A stretch of DNA of 64,000 nucleotides from Alphaproteobacteria bacterium (GCA_022819985.1 JAJEGH010000023.1:124001-188000), one strand, 5' to 3'; counted from the first letter of the stretch, positions 8,415 to 17,398 are shown. The notes: generated from the sequence alone by a model not told the origin. Program-made: numbers and translations.

Positions 8415-10283
8415 CTATTTCAGGCTCGCGATCCGGCCGCGCAGCCGGGCCGCTTTCGCCGGGTCGAACCACCAGGTCATAATATCCGCGCCGCTGATCG
8501 TCAGCTTTTCCGGATAGCCGAACTTGTCCCAGAAGACGATGCGGTCGTAGGGGATGTGCCAGTTCGGAATCACCAAATGCTGGCTGAGCAGCAGCCGGTC
8601 GAGCGCCCGCGTCCGCAGCACCAGACTCTTCCGGTCCGGCGCAGCGATCAACTGCTCCACCAGATCGTCGACCGCACGGTTTTGCAGACCGCTCCAGTTG
8701 TTGCTGGCCGGCCGTTTGGCCGCCGCCGTAGTCCAGTAGCCGCGCTGTTCGTTGCCGGGCGAGAGCGACTGGCCCCAGCCGAGCACGACGACATCGAAAT
8801 CGAACCTGCGTACCCGGTTGACGTACTGCGAGAAATCGACCAGCCGGATGCGCATGTCGATACCGAGCCGTTTCAGGTTGCGCCGCACCGGTAGCACGAT
8901 GCGCTCGAAGGCGGGCGAACGCAGCAGGATGGTGAACCGGAACGGATGTCCCGTTTTCGCATTGACCAAGCGGAAATCCCGGACGACCCAGCCGGCTTCC
9001 TTCAACAGCCTGAAGGCTTCGCGCAGGCCGGGGCGGATATTGCTGTCCTTGTAGACGGGCAGCGTATAGGGCGACGTGAACACCCGGTCCGGCACCGCGC
9101 CGGGATAACGCCGCTTGAGCTCCTGCAACAGCGCCAGCACCTGGCCGCGCGGCTTGCCGGGGCGCGACGCCAACTCGGAATTGTCGAAGAAGCTCCGCGT
9201 CCGCCGGTACTGCCCGAAAAACAGGTTGCGGTTGGTCCACTCGAAATCGAAGGCGTAGACCAGCGCCCTTCGCACCCGCCAATCCCGGAACAGCGGATTG
9301 CGCAGGTTGTAGATAAAGGCCTGCATGCCGCTCGGCTGGCCGGTCGGGAACGTCTTCTGAATGAGCAGCCCCTCGCGCCTGGCGGCGATGTCGTAGGCCC
9401 GCGCCCAGGCCGAGGCCGTGTTCTCGGCGCGGTAGTCGAACTGCCCGGCCTTCAGGGCCTCGCGCATCACCGAGGCGTCGAAGAAATACTCGTAACGGAT
9501 CAGGTCGAAATTGTAATGGCCCACATTGGCCGGCAGATTCCGGCCCCAGTAGTCCTTGACCCGGACAAACTCGATCCGTCGGCCGGGCGAGACCTTGCCG
9601 ATCCGGTAAGGGCCGCTGCCGAGCGGCGGATCGAGGGAGAATTTCGAGAAATCCCGGTCTTTCCAGTAGTGCTTCGGCAGGATGTTCAGGTCGCCGGCGA
9701 CGATCAGCGGCAGCTCCCGGTTCGTGCCGCCGCGGAAGGTGAATTTCACGGAACGCGGGCCGGTTTTCTCCATCCTGACGACATCGCGGAAATAGTAGCG
9801 GTAAAACGGCCTTCCCTGCTCGCGCAGGATGTTCATGGAGAAAATAACATCCTCGACGGTCACCGGCTTGCCGTCGTGCCAGCGCGCCGCGGGATTGAGC
9901 GTGAACTCGATCCAGGTCCGGTCTTCCGGATAGCGGATCGATTCGGCGAGCAGCGGATACAGCGTGAACGGTTCGTCGTCCGCCCGGCGCATCAGCGTGT
10001 CGTAGATCAGCCCGGCGCCACTCGCCGCCGTTCCCTTGACGATATAGGGGTTGAGGCTGTCGAACGTGCCTTGGGCCGCCAGCCACAGGCTGCCGCCTTT
10101 CGGCGCCTTCGGGTTGACGTAGTCGAAATGCGGGAAGCCCGGCCGATATCGCGGCGCACCGTGCATGGCGATGGCGTGGCCGGCGACGATGCCGGCCGCC
10201 GCCGCGGCCTGGTCGGCGCTGGCCGGCGGCGAAACGGCACTCAGCAGGGCCGGGACGACCACAATCGCAACGATCCGACGCAT
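8415..10283 (-). CDS. yejA: Microcin C / peptide ABC importer, periplasmic binding protein
   Basis: A 622-residue family 5 solute-binding protein that captures peptides for YejBEF in the periplasm. The ATG at 10283 gives a clean signal peptide (MRRIVAIVVVPALLSAVS, cleavage after PASA). A TTG six codons upstream would only add polar residues. Recognisable features are GTFDSLNPY near the N-terminus, WHDGKPVTVEDV, and a GSGPYRIG hinge motif. In E. coli, Yej takes up microcin C and similar peptides; the natural substrate here is not shown. First gene of the four-gene operon. Confidence 0.95.
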   Translation of the reverse strand: MRRIVAIVVVPALLSAVSPPASADQAAAAAGIVAGHAIAMHGAPRYRPGFPHFDYVNPKAPKGGSLWLAAQGTFDSLNPYIVKGTAASGAGLIYDTLMRRADDEPFTLYPLLAESIRYPEDRTWIEFTLNPAARWHDGKPVTVEDVIFSMNILREQGRPFYRYYFRDVVRMEKTGPRSVKFTFRGGTNRELPLIVAGDLNILPKHYWKDRDFSKFSLDPPLGSGPYRIGKVSPGRRIEFVRVKDYWGRNLPANVGHYNFDLIRYEYFFDASVMREALKAGQFDYRAENTASAWARAYDIAARREGLLIQKTFPTGQPSGMQAFIYNLRNPLFRDWRVRRALVYAFDFEWTNRNLFFGQYRRTRSFFDNSELASRPGKPRGQVLALLQELKRRYPGAVPDRVFTSPYTLPVYKDSNIRPGLREAFRLLKEAGWVVRDFRLVNAKTGHPFRFTILLRSPAFERIVLPVRRNLKRLGIDMRIRLVDFSQYVNRVRRFDFDVVVLGWGQSLSPGNEQRGYWTTAAAKRPASNNWSGLQNRAVDDLVEQLIAAPDRKSLVLRTRALDRLLLSQHLVIPNWHIPYDRIVFWDKFGYPEKLTISGADIMTWWFDPAKAARLRGRIASLK

Positions 10284-10361
10284 GGGGCTATACGCATTCA
10301 AGCGGCGAAAAAGTAAAGGGACAGGATGCGGCGCGCCGGCTGCGGGGGACGGCCGGCCCGT

Positions 10362-11072
10362 CTACCACGGCTCCCGGTAGGGCCGGAGTTCGACGTTGAA
10401 GCTCCAGGTGCTGCGCGGCTGGTGGGCGATGTGGAACATCTCGCCGGCGATATCCGGCGGTTTGGCATAGGCGTCGTCCGGCCGGTCCCCGCCCATCCGC
10501 TCGCGCACCCACGGAATGTCGATCATCGCATCGACGGTGACATGGGCGACGTGGAGCCCTTTCGGCCCGAGTTCCCGCGCCAGCGCCTCGGCGAGGATGC
10601 GCTGGCCCGCCTTGGTCGGCGCGAAGCCGGTGAAATGCGGCTTGCCGCGCCAGGCGCCGGTATTGCCGGTCACCAACAGCGCAGCGTCGCCGCGCTCCAC
10701 CATCGCCGGCGCCAATTCTTGCGCCGCGACCAGCAGGGAGGACACGTTGACCCGAAAGGTGCGCTCGAAGTCGCCGATATCGATGTCCCGGTAGGGCGCG
10801 AAGACCGCTTGGGCGCCGTTATAGATCGCCACTTTCGGCACGCCGAGATCGGCGACGATTCGCTTCAGCGTCGCCCGCAGCGCCTCATGGTCGGTTACAT
10901 CGCAGGGATAGGCGCAGCTGCCGGCGACCTCGCCGGCGATCCGCTCCAGCCGCGCTGCCTTGCGCGCGACCATGGCGACGGCATAGCCGCCCTCGGCGAA
11001 GCGCCGGACCAGCGCCTCCCCGGTGCCGGGGCCGACGCCGATGACGAGGCAGGCGGGTTTCCGGTCCGTCAT
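10362..11072 (-). CDS. SDR-fold oxidoreductase with altered active site
   Basis: A 236-residue short-chain dehydrogenase-like protein. The nucleotide motif is GVGPGTG at residues 12-18 and the YNGA segment corresponds to the SDR NNAG. The usual YxxxK catalytic pair reads Phe150-Ala-Pro-Thr-Lys154, so the tyrosine is replaced by phenylalanine while the lysine is kept. I recall related SDR sequences with the same change, so it may be a subfamily trait. Activity may be altered or lost. It ends a minus-strand run that starts with the PLP decarboxylase, with 9 bp to the isomerase-like gene upstream. Confidence 0.82.
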   Translation of the reverse strand: MTDRKPACLVIGVGPGTGEALVRRFAEGGYAVAMVARKAARLERIAGEVAGSCAYPCDVTDHEALRATLKRIVADLGVPKVAIYNGAQAVFAPYRDIDIGDFERTFRVNVSSLLVAAQELAPAMVERGDAALLVTGNTGAWRGKPHFTGFAPTKAGQRILAEALARELGPKGLHVAHVTVDAMIDIPWVRERMGGDRPDDAYAKPPDIAGEMFHIAHQPRSTWSFNVELRPYREPW

Positions 11073-11081
11073 GCCGTCGCC

Positions 11082-11684
11082 CTAGGATTTGGCGTCCAAC
11101 CACATGTCGAGATAGCGGATGCGGTCGTGGCCCCAGAAGGGTTCGCCGTCGGCGACTATGTAGGGCGTACCGAATATCCCGGCCTCTGCGGCTTCCCGGC
11201 TCGCATTGGCGCAGGCTTCCGCCGCCGTTTCGTCGTCGGCTGCGGCGTCGACGTCGGCCGCCGGGACCCCGGCCGCAGAAGCGACTTTTTTCAGCGCGTC
11301 CGGCTCTGTCAGTTCGGCGCCTTCGGCCCAGTAGCCCTGCATCAGCGCGGCGGACAAGCGGCTGGCCAGCGCCACGTCCTGCAACCGGATACGCCAGATC
11401 AGGTGCCGCGCATGGCTGAGGTCGCCCCTGGGAAAGGACTTCGGGATGTTGAGCGGCAGGCCGAGCAGGCCGGCGGTGCGGGTGAAATCCTTCTTGATGT
11501 AGCGGCCCTTGGCGATCGGATTGCCGATCGGCATGTAGTCGTGAATTTTCCAAACCGCCATCAGCGAGACCGGCACCCAGTCGATGTCGCGGCCGTGCTT
11601 CGCCGCGACCCGCTGCAATTCTGCGATGCCCAGATAGGTGTGGGCGGAGGGAATGTCGAAATAGAGGGTAATCGGGTCGGCCAT
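11082..11684 (-). CDS. 2-hydroxychromene-2-carboxylate isomerase family (DsbA-like, kappa GST)
   Basis: A 200-residue thioredoxin-fold protein of the HCCA isomerase / kappa glutathione transferase family. It starts ITLYFDIPSAHTYLGI, where Ser13 matches the glutathione-contacting serine. FGTPYIV near the C-terminus carries the cis-proline of the fold. HCCA isomerases act on glutathione in naphthalene and related aromatic degradation, but most family members have unknown substrates. The ATG at 11684 is preferred over upstream codons, which would add a basic, non-conserved tail. It lies between a PLP decarboxylase (37 bp upstream) and an SDR gene. Confidence 0.85.
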   Translation of the reverse strand: MADPITLYFDIPSAHTYLGIAELQRVAAKHGRDIDWVPVSLMAVWKIHDYMPIGNPIAKGRYIKKDFTRTAGLLGLPLNIPKSFPRGDLSHARHLIWRIRLQDVALASRLSAALMQGYWAEGAELTEPDALKKVASAAGVPAADVDAAADDETAAEACANASREAAEAGIFGTPYIVADGEPFWGHDRIRYLDMWLDAKS

Positions 11685-11721
11685 GCTTCGGTCTCTTCGG
11701 TATAGCGATCGCGCCAAGCAA

Positions 11722-13149
11722 TCAGGTCGGCAGCGAACGCGCAACCCCTGCGATTGCGTCGAACGCGCCCGCGATATCCTCTTCCGCCGCGTCGAACTGG
11801 CCGGCGACAAACCGGATCGCCACCTGGCCTTCGTGAACCGTCTGGGTCAGGTAGATCGCGCCGTCGTCGTTGATCGCGTTGACCAGCCGCAGATTGAGGT
11901 CGTCCAAGGCGTCTTCCGGATTGCCGTCCGGCGCATAGCGGAAGGAAAACAGCGACAGGACCGGCGCGGTGACGATCTCGAAATCCGGCTCGGCCGCCAG
12001 CCGCGCCGCCAGCTCCCCGGTCCAGCGGACATGGTTGCGGATGCGCCGGCGCAGCCCCTCCAGCCCATAGGCGCGCAGCAGGAACCAGACCTTGAGCGCC
12101 CGGAAGCGGCGGCCCAGCGTGACCGACCATTCGCTGAAATTGACGATGCCGTCCTTGCCATGGGTCTTGAGATATTCCGGCTGTATCGCCAGCGTGCGCA
12201 CCAGCGTCTCCGGAGACCGCACGAAATGCGCCGAACACTCCACCGGCGCGCCAAGCCATTTGTGCGGATTGAGCACGATGCTGTCGGCGAGCTCCACGCC
12301 GTCCCAGAAATGCCGGAATTCCGGGCAGATCATGGCAGAGCCGGCCCAGGCGGCGTCGACATGGCTATACAAGCCCTCCTCCGCCGCGACGGTGCAGACG
12401 GCGCGCACATCGTCCATCGCGCCGACCGAGGTGCCGCCGACGCAGACGACGACTCCGGCCGGCGTCAAGCCGGCCGCCCGGTCGTCGCGGATCGCCCGCT
12501 TCAGCGCGGCGACATCCATGGCCAGCGCTGCATCGGTGGGCAGCTTGACAAGGTTGTCCTGTCCGAGCCCGGCGACCCAGAGGGCCTTGTCGATCGAGCT
12601 GTGGGTGTGGGCCGAGGCATAGATCCGCAGCGGCGCCCGGCCGAACAGCCCTTCCCGGTTGCCCTGCCAGTCGAGCGCACGCTCGCGCATGGTCAGCACG
12701 GCGCACAGGGTGGCGGTCGAGGCCGTATCCTGAAATACGCCCCGGTATTCTTCCGGCAGCCCGACCGCCTGGCGTAGCCAGTCGACCATCCTGATTTCAA
12801 GCTCCGTCGCCGCCGGCGATGTCTGCCAGAGCATGCATTGCGCCGCCATCGCGCCGGCAAGCTGCTCGGCGACCGCCGCGGCGGGCGCGGCGTTGGACGG
12901 GAAATAGGCGAAGAAGCGCGGATGCTGCCAATGGGTCATGCCGCCGGGGATCAGCCGCTCGAAATCGGCGAAGATGTCCGTCATGTCGTCGGCGGATTCC
13001 GGCGGCGCCTCCGCAATCGCAGCGCCGATCTCGCCGGGCATCGTCTGTGACCGCACCGGGCGGTCGCGCAGCGTCTCGCGGTAGTCGGCGCTCCAGTCCG
13101 CCGCCTTGTGCGACCAGTGGCGAAAATCGAAATCGTCCATATCCGTCAT
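11722..13149 (-). CDS. PLP-dependent aromatic amino acid decarboxylase family
   Basis: A 475-residue group II decarboxylase (fold type I) related to tyrosine, tryptophan and DOPA decarboxylases. GGMTHWQHPRFFAYFP is the characteristic N-terminal substrate segment. His181 in ASAHTHSS fits the PLP-stacking histidine, Asp265 in HVDAAWAG binds the pyridine nitrogen, and Lys297 in LNPHKWLG forms the Schiff base. It would release CO2 from an aromatic amino acid to give an amine. The substrate cannot be chosen from sequence. First gene of a three-gene run with the isomerase-like and SDR genes. Confidence 0.92.
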   Translation of the reverse strand: MTDMDDFDFRHWSHKAADWSADYRETLRDRPVRSQTMPGEIGAAIAEAPPESADDMTDIFADFERLIPGGMTHWQHPRFFAYFPSNAAPAAAVAEQLAGAMAAQCMLWQTSPAATELEIRMVDWLRQAVGLPEEYRGVFQDTASTATLCAVLTMRERALDWQGNREGLFGRAPLRIYASAHTHSSIDKALWVAGLGQDNLVKLPTDAALAMDVAALKRAIRDDRAAGLTPAGVVVCVGGTSVGAMDDVRAVCTVAAEEGLYSHVDAAWAGSAMICPEFRHFWDGVELADSIVLNPHKWLGAPVECSAHFVRSPETLVRTLAIQPEYLKTHGKDGIVNFSEWSVTLGRRFRALKVWFLLRAYGLEGLRRRIRNHVRWTGELAARLAAEPDFEIVTAPVLSLFSFRYAPDGNPEDALDDLNLRLVNAINDDGAIYLTQTVHEGQVAIRFVAGQFDAAEEDIAGAFDAIAGVARSLPT

Positions 13150-13261
13150 CCTCGGCCCGTTTCCCGGGTCGGTTGCCCGATGTCCCGCCGCCCGGACCGG
13201 GTGGCTGCGGAATCGGGTGACGTGGTAACGCTTGCGCCGAACGCGGGAAAGACGGTAGCGC

Positions 13262-13330
13262 TCAGATCAGGACGCAGGTCGCGACGAGACCAAGCAGGCA
13301 GAACAGCAGGAGCATCAACATCCAGGGCAT
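13262..13330 (-). CDS. Possible 22-residue hydrophobic peptide
   Basis: Just 7 bp after the M24 gene stop, an ATG opens a frame for MPWMLMLLLFCLLGLVATCV plus two residues, then TGA. It is almost wholly hydrophobic, one membrane span long, and has the composition of a bacterial small membrane protein. No clear Shine-Dalgarno is visible, so translation would rely on coupling to the gene before it. It lies in a 188-bp gap otherwise without features. It could be chance. Confidence 0.35.
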   Translation of the reverse strand: MPWMLMLLLFCLLGLVATCVLI

Positions 13331-13337
13331 CGGCGCG

Positions 13338-14489
13338 CTACTTCACGACCAGGTCGAGCGGAGCCGCAGTCAAGACCTCGCATCCCGCCGCGGCGACCGC
13401 CACGGTCTGGCCGGTCGTCATGGCGAGGCCGGCATCCGAATCGAAGATGATGATGTGGATGAAGAAGACCATGCCCGGCGCGGCTTCCACCGGGTTGCCG
13501 CGGAAGAACATCGGCCAGTCCATCCAGTTCGGCGCGTAGGTGGCGCCGAGGGAATAGCCGCAGGCGTTGAGCCGGTGCGCCTGCATGCCGGCGGCGTCGA
13601 CAACCCTTGCATGGGCATCGAACACGGCGCCGATCGGACGGCCGGGGCGGAGCGCGTCCTTTGCCGCTTCGAGCGCTTCGACGGCGACCCTGTGCATCGC
13701 GACCTGCCGGGCCGGCGGTTTGCCGATGCACAGGGTGCGCATCAGGCAGGCGTGGTAGCGCCGGTAGACGCCGGCGAACTCCAGCGTAAGCTGATCCTGC
13801 GCATCGAGATGCCGGCGGCCGGTGAAGTACCGGCACAGCAGCGCCTGCGGCCCCGAGCCGACGATGAACTCGTTGCCGGGATAATCGCCGCCGCCGCGGA
13901 ACACGGCGCCCTGCATCGCGGCGAGGATATCGCCCTCGAAAGCGCCCGGTCCGGCGAAATCGACCGCTTCGTCCCACGCCGCATCGGCCAGTTCCGCGGC
14001 GCGGCGTACATAGGTCATCTCTGCAGGGCTCTTGATCAGCCGCAGCCGGCTGACCAGCCGCGAGGCATCCTCGAGCCGGCAGAAGCCGTCCAGCGCCGCC
14101 TCGACGGCGCGCCCGTTGTTTGCCGTAAGGCCATAGGCCTCCCACTCCACGCCCAGGCGTTTGCCGCGGCAGCCATGCCCGGCGAGTATGTCGCGCAGTT
14201 GTTCCGCCGGGCCGGCGTCCTCCCGGTCGACCCAGATGCGGATGTCCTCGATCACGGAGGTCTGCTCCGCCTGGCGCAGGTCCGGTGCGCGGGTGAGCAG
14301 CGTCATCGCGCCGTCGGCGCCGAGATAGAGGCACTGGAAAAAGACATAGCCGAACGTGTCGTAGCCGGTCAGCCAGTACATCGATTCCTGGCGGAAGCAC
14401 AGGAGCCCGTCCAGCCCCGCCTCGACCATCGCTGCGCAGGTTCGCGCCCGCCGGTCGGCCAGTTCCGCTTCCGAAAAGTGCAGGGGCAT
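13338..14489 (-). CDS. M24 family creatinase/prolidase-like protein lacking metal ligands
   Basis: A 383-residue two-domain protein with an N-terminal creatinase domain (about 1-140) and a pita-bread domain (about 150-380). The metal ligands of M24 aminopeptidases are not kept: the DFG and D-x-T-R-T positions read LEFAGVYRRYHACLMRT, and the GHGIG histidine region reads CGYSLG. This pattern matches creatinase- and ectoine-hydrolase-like members that work without metal, so it probably hydrolyses a C-N bond in a small guanidino or cyclic compound rather than Xaa-Pro peptides. Its ATG overlaps the pgeF stop (TAATG), implying coupling. Confidence 0.85.
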   Translation of the reverse strand: MPLHFSEAELADRRARTCAAMVEAGLDGLLCFRQESMYWLTGYDTFGYVFFQCLYLGADGAMTLLTRAPDLRQAEQTSVIEDIRIWVDREDAGPAEQLRDILAGHGCRGKRLGVEWEAYGLTANNGRAVEAALDGFCRLEDASRLVSRLRLIKSPAEMTYVRRAAELADAAWDEAVDFAGPGAFEGDILAAMQGAVFRGGGDYPGNEFIVGSGPQALLCRYFTGRRHLDAQDQLTLEFAGVYRRYHACLMRTLCIGKPPARQVAMHRVAVEALEAAKDALRPGRPIGAVFDAHARVVDAAGMQAHRLNACGYSLGATYAPNWMDWPMFFRGNPVEAAPGMVFFIHIIIFDSDAGLAMTTGQTVAVAAAGCEVLTAAPLDLVVK

Positions 14490-15322
14490 TATCCGGCCTC
14501 CGCGGTCAGGCAGATCGCCGAGACGTTGCGGCCGTAATCCCGATGGCCGCGATGCGTGTTGCGCCGGTAACTGAACAGCGTGTCCGGGTTCGCATAGGTA
14601 TCGAGCCCGGTATCGTACACGGCGGCGAGGCCGACGGCCTCCAATTGCGCAACGATGTAGCCGGCCAGATCGAACTGATAGTGTCCGGCCCGGTCGCCGG
14701 ACTCGAAGAATCGTGCGTTGGCAGGGTCCTGCTCCAGAAACGGCGCGGGAAACTCCGGGCCGACTTCATAGGACGGCTGCCGGATGCACGGGCCGAGCGC
14801 CGCGACGGTCCTCGACCGGTCGGCGCCCAGCCTTTCCATTGCCTCGATCGTCCTGGCGAGCACGCCGGCGAGGGCGCCTTTCCACCCGGCGTGGGCTGCA
14901 CCGACGACCCGGGCTTCGGCGTCGGCAAGCAGGATCGGCCCGCAGTCCGCCGCCAGGACGCCGAGCCCGATGCCGGGCCGGTCGGTAACCATGGCGTCGC
15001 AGCGCGGCCGGGTCTCGCGGGTCCAGGGTTTCGTGACGGCGATCGCCCGGTCGCTGTGGCACTGGAATGCGGAGACGAGAGCGGTCTCCGCGACCCCGAG
15101 CTCCCCGGCCACACGCCGCCGGTTTTCCCCGACCGCGCCGGGTTCGTCGCCGGACCCTTGCCCGCCGTTCAGCGAGGCGTAGATGCCGCTGCTGACGCCA
15201 CCCCGGCTGCCGAAAAAGCCGTAGCGGATGCGGGGCAGCCCGTCCAGCGGCGGCGCCGAAGCGACCGCAAGCGATCGGCGGGCGACGGATTTTTCGGCCT
15301 CGGCAAGCTCTACAGTTGTCAC
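14489..15322 (-). CDS. pgeF: Peptidoglycan editing factor PgeF / YfiH laccase-domain protein
   Basis: A 277-residue protein of the YfiH (polyphenol oxidase, laccase domain) family. In E. coli it removes wrongly placed L-Ser muropeptides; other members act on purine nucleosides. The Zn-type site is present: His89 in QCHSD, Cys127 in AADCGPILL and His144 in AHAGWKG. The C-terminal SYRRNTHRGHRDYGRN is diagnostic. GTG at 15322 is the first sensible start after the upstream methyltransferase. A three-codon frame (ATG CGA GGG TGA) ends on this GTG. The order lgt-midA-pgeF is conserved in alphaproteobacteria. Confidence 0.9.
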   Translation of the reverse strand: MTTVELAEAEKSVARRSLAVASAPPLDGLPRIRYGFFGSRGGVSSGIYASLNGGQGSGDEPGAVGENRRRVAGELGVAETALVSAFQCHSDRAIAVTKPWTRETRPRCDAMVTDRPGIGLGVLAADCGPILLADAEARVVGAAHAGWKGALAGVLARTIEAMERLGADRSRTVAALGPCIRQPSYEVGPEFPAPFLEQDPANARFFESGDRAGHYQFDLAGYIVAQLEAVGLAAVYDTGLDTYANPDTLFSYRRNTHRGHRDYGRNVSAICLTAEAG

Positions 15323-15458
15323 CCTCGCATCCTCCTGCCGCGCCGATCTGCCGGCTCCGCTGCCGCCGAGACCTGCCGTTGCACGGCGAATGTTGCCGAA
15401 TACCGTCGCCCCGTGCAAACCGGCGGGCGGCCGCGGGCCATACGCCCGTCGGCGACCG

Positions 15459-16547
15459 TCACGGCGAAAATCCGGGTAGAGGAGCGCGGGACGGCGCGGC
15501 GACCGCCATCGCCTTGAAAGCCGTTCCCATCCCTGCCGGATCGAGCAGCCTGTCGATAGCGGCGTCGATGGCCGCAGCGTCATCCGACGATGCCGATGCC
15601 TTGAGCGCCGCCCGGCGCGCTTCGATTCCCAGGGATTGCAGAAAGCCGGCCTGTCCGACCGGACCGAGAACCGTGGCGCCCGCCTGTTCGGCCGCCCTGC
15701 GAAGCCGGCCGAAATCGACATCCACGCTCAGGTCGGTCGCCCCGATGCCGCCCAGCGGATCGACCAGCCTGTGTCCCCTGATTCCGCGAAGCGTCGACCG
15801 GCCGGCAGGAAGATTGTCGCCGTAATCGACAAACAGAGCGGCGCCGCCGCGGTCGACGAGCCGGCGCGCCACCTCGCGGACGAAGGCAAGGGCGTCGGGC
15901 TGAGTTTCCCAGATCCCGCCCGTTTCGGCCGTCTCCGGCAGCGACAGGCCGGAAGCCGCAACGGCAGCGGCCGGATCGTCGCCGGCGGCGAAGACCAGCC
16001 CGCCGCCCTCTCCGAGCGCGACCGTCCGTTCGCGCCAGCCGACCGGCGTCATGACGAACTGCCGGACCGGCAGGGCATCGAGAAACTCGTTGGCGATCAG
16101 AAACAGCGGGCCGTCCGGCAGCCCGTCCAAGCCCTCGACCCAGACCGGCGCTGCCTGGTCCAGGGCGGCGGCCTGTGCAGCGCGCAGCGTCTCGTTACTC
16201 TCGATCAGGCAAACGCGGGCGGCGGCGGCGAATCCGGGGATGACGCGCCGGACCGCCCGCAGGGCATCGGCCATCAGCACGCCGCGGCCGGGGCCGGCCT
16301 CGCACAGGATACAGGGATCGGGCCGTCCGGCCCGGTCCCACGCGCCGGCCAGCCACAGGCCAACCAGTTCCCCGAAAACCTGACTGACTTCCGGCGCAGT
16401 AATGAAATCGCCACTCCGCCCGATCGCTGCCGCGCTCCGATAGTAGCCGTGCTCGGGATGCTGCAGGGCAAGTGCCATGAACCGGGAGACCGGCACGGGC
16501 CCGGTCTGCGCGATCATGCGCCGGACCAGCCGGTCGAGCGGCGTCAC
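15459..16547 (-). CDS. SAM-dependent methyltransferase, MidA/NDUFAF7 family
   Basis: A 362-residue class I methyltransferase of the family whose mitochondrial member NDUFAF7 methylates an arginine of complex I subunit NDUFS2. Visible motifs are HPEHGYYRS near the N-terminus, GDFITAPEVSQVFGEL, the SAM-binding EAGPGRGVLMAD, NEFLDALPVRQF, and VDYG late in the protein. The start is GTG at 16547, overlapping the lgt stop (GTGA). The substrate in this bacterium is inferred only. An NDUFA9-like gene also lies in this window at 25.4 kb. It precedes pgeF by 136 bp. Confidence 0.9.
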   Translation of the reverse strand: MTPLDRLVRRMIAQTGPVPVSRFMALALQHPEHGYYRSAAAIGRSGDFITAPEVSQVFGELVGLWLAGAWDRAGRPDPCILCEAGPGRGVLMADALRAVRRVIPGFAAAARVCLIESNETLRAAQAAALDQAAPVWVEGLDGLPDGPLFLIANEFLDALPVRQFVMTPVGWRERTVALGEGGGLVFAAGDDPAAAVAASGLSLPETAETGGIWETQPDALAFVREVARRLVDRGGAALFVDYGDNLPAGRSTLRGIRGHRLVDPLGGIGATDLSVDVDFGRLRRAAEQAGATVLGPVGQAGFLQSLGIEARRAALKASASSDDAAAIDAAIDRLLDPAGMGTAFKAMAVAAPSRAPLPGFSP

Positions 16548-17398
16548 TGTTTGTCCGCCGCCGAGTTGACGGCGACCGCCGCTTTTTTTTGTGCGCGCAG
16601 GATCAGCCAGACGCCGAGGGCGACCAGCGGCAGCGACAATAGCTGCCCCATCGTGACGAAGCCGAACGGGAAGCCGCTGTCGGGCAGGAAGGCATCGGGC
16701 TGGCGGAAGAATTCCACGACGAAACGCGCAAGCCCGTAGCCGGCGCAGAACAGGCCGGCCAGTTCGCCCGGCCGGTCGAGCGCGCCTGACCGCCGGCGCC
16801 AAAGGTTGATAGCGACAAGCAGCAGCAGCCCTTCGAGAAAGGCCTCGTAGAGCTGGGACGGGTGGCGCGGCAGCGGCCCGCCGCCCGGGAAGACCATCGC
16901 CCAGGGGACATCGCTGACGCGGCCCCAGAGTTCGCCGTTGACAAAATTTGCCAGCCGGCCGAGCAGCAGCCCCAGCGGCACGGCGCACGCCGCCAGATCG
17001 CCGACGGAGAACATGTCGATGCGCCGCTTCCGGCAGAACAGAACGATCGCCAAGACAACGCCGATCAGCCCGCCGTGAAACGCCATGCCGCCCTGCCACA
17101 GGGCGAAAATCCGCTCCGGGTTCGCCAGGTAGAAGCCCGGCTTGTAGAACAGCACATAGCCGAGCCGGCCGCCGACGATCACGCCAAGCGCCGCCCAGAA
17201 CACCAGGTCGTCCACCGCGCGCTCGTCCATGATCCGCGATCCGGCCGGCCGCGTGCCGGCAAGGCGGCGCATGAACCACCAGGCGAAGGCCAGCCCGCCG
17301 ACATAGGCCAGCGCATACCACCGGATTTCGACAGGCCCGAGCCGGACCAGCACCGGATCGATAGACGGATAGGAAAGCGCGAGGAGGATCGGATCCAT
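16544..17398 (-). CDS. lgt: Prolipoprotein diacylglyceryl transferase
   Basis: A 284-residue inner-membrane enzyme that moves diacylglycerol from phosphatidylglycerol to the lipobox cysteine, the first step of lipoprotein maturation. It has several hydrophobic segments and the Lgt landmarks: YALAYVGG, MAFHGGLIG with the essential His, the signature GRLANFVNGELWGR with its catalytic Arg, and HPSQLYEA. ATG at 17398 gives the usual short N-terminus; an upstream start would add 23 unlikely residues. First gene of the lgt-midA-pgeF-M24 run, divergent from modA across 181 bp. Confidence 0.96.
   Translation of the reverse strand: MDPILLALSYPSIDPVLVRLGPVEIRWYALAYVGGLAFAWWFMRRLAGTRPAGSRIMDERAVDDLVFWAALGVIVGGRLGYVLFYKPGFYLANPERIFALWQGGMAFHGGLIGVVLAIVLFCRKRRIDMFSVGDLAACAVPLGLLLGRLANFVNGELWGRVSDVPWAMVFPGGGPLPRHPSQLYEAFLEGLLLLVAINLWRRRSGALDRPGELAGLFCAGYGLARFVVEFFRQPDAFLPDSGFPFGFVTMGQLLSLPLVALGVWLILRAQKKAAVAVNSAADKQ

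Noticed and set aside
6482-10316. Long plus-strand frames opposite the yej permeases and yejA
   Set aside because: Composition is dominated by Asp, Gln and Arg with no domain; signal peptide and permease motifs are on the minus strand.
11685-11810. Longer N-terminus for the HCCA-isomerase-like protein
   Set aside because: It would overlap the decarboxylase 3' end and adds a basic, non-conserved tail.
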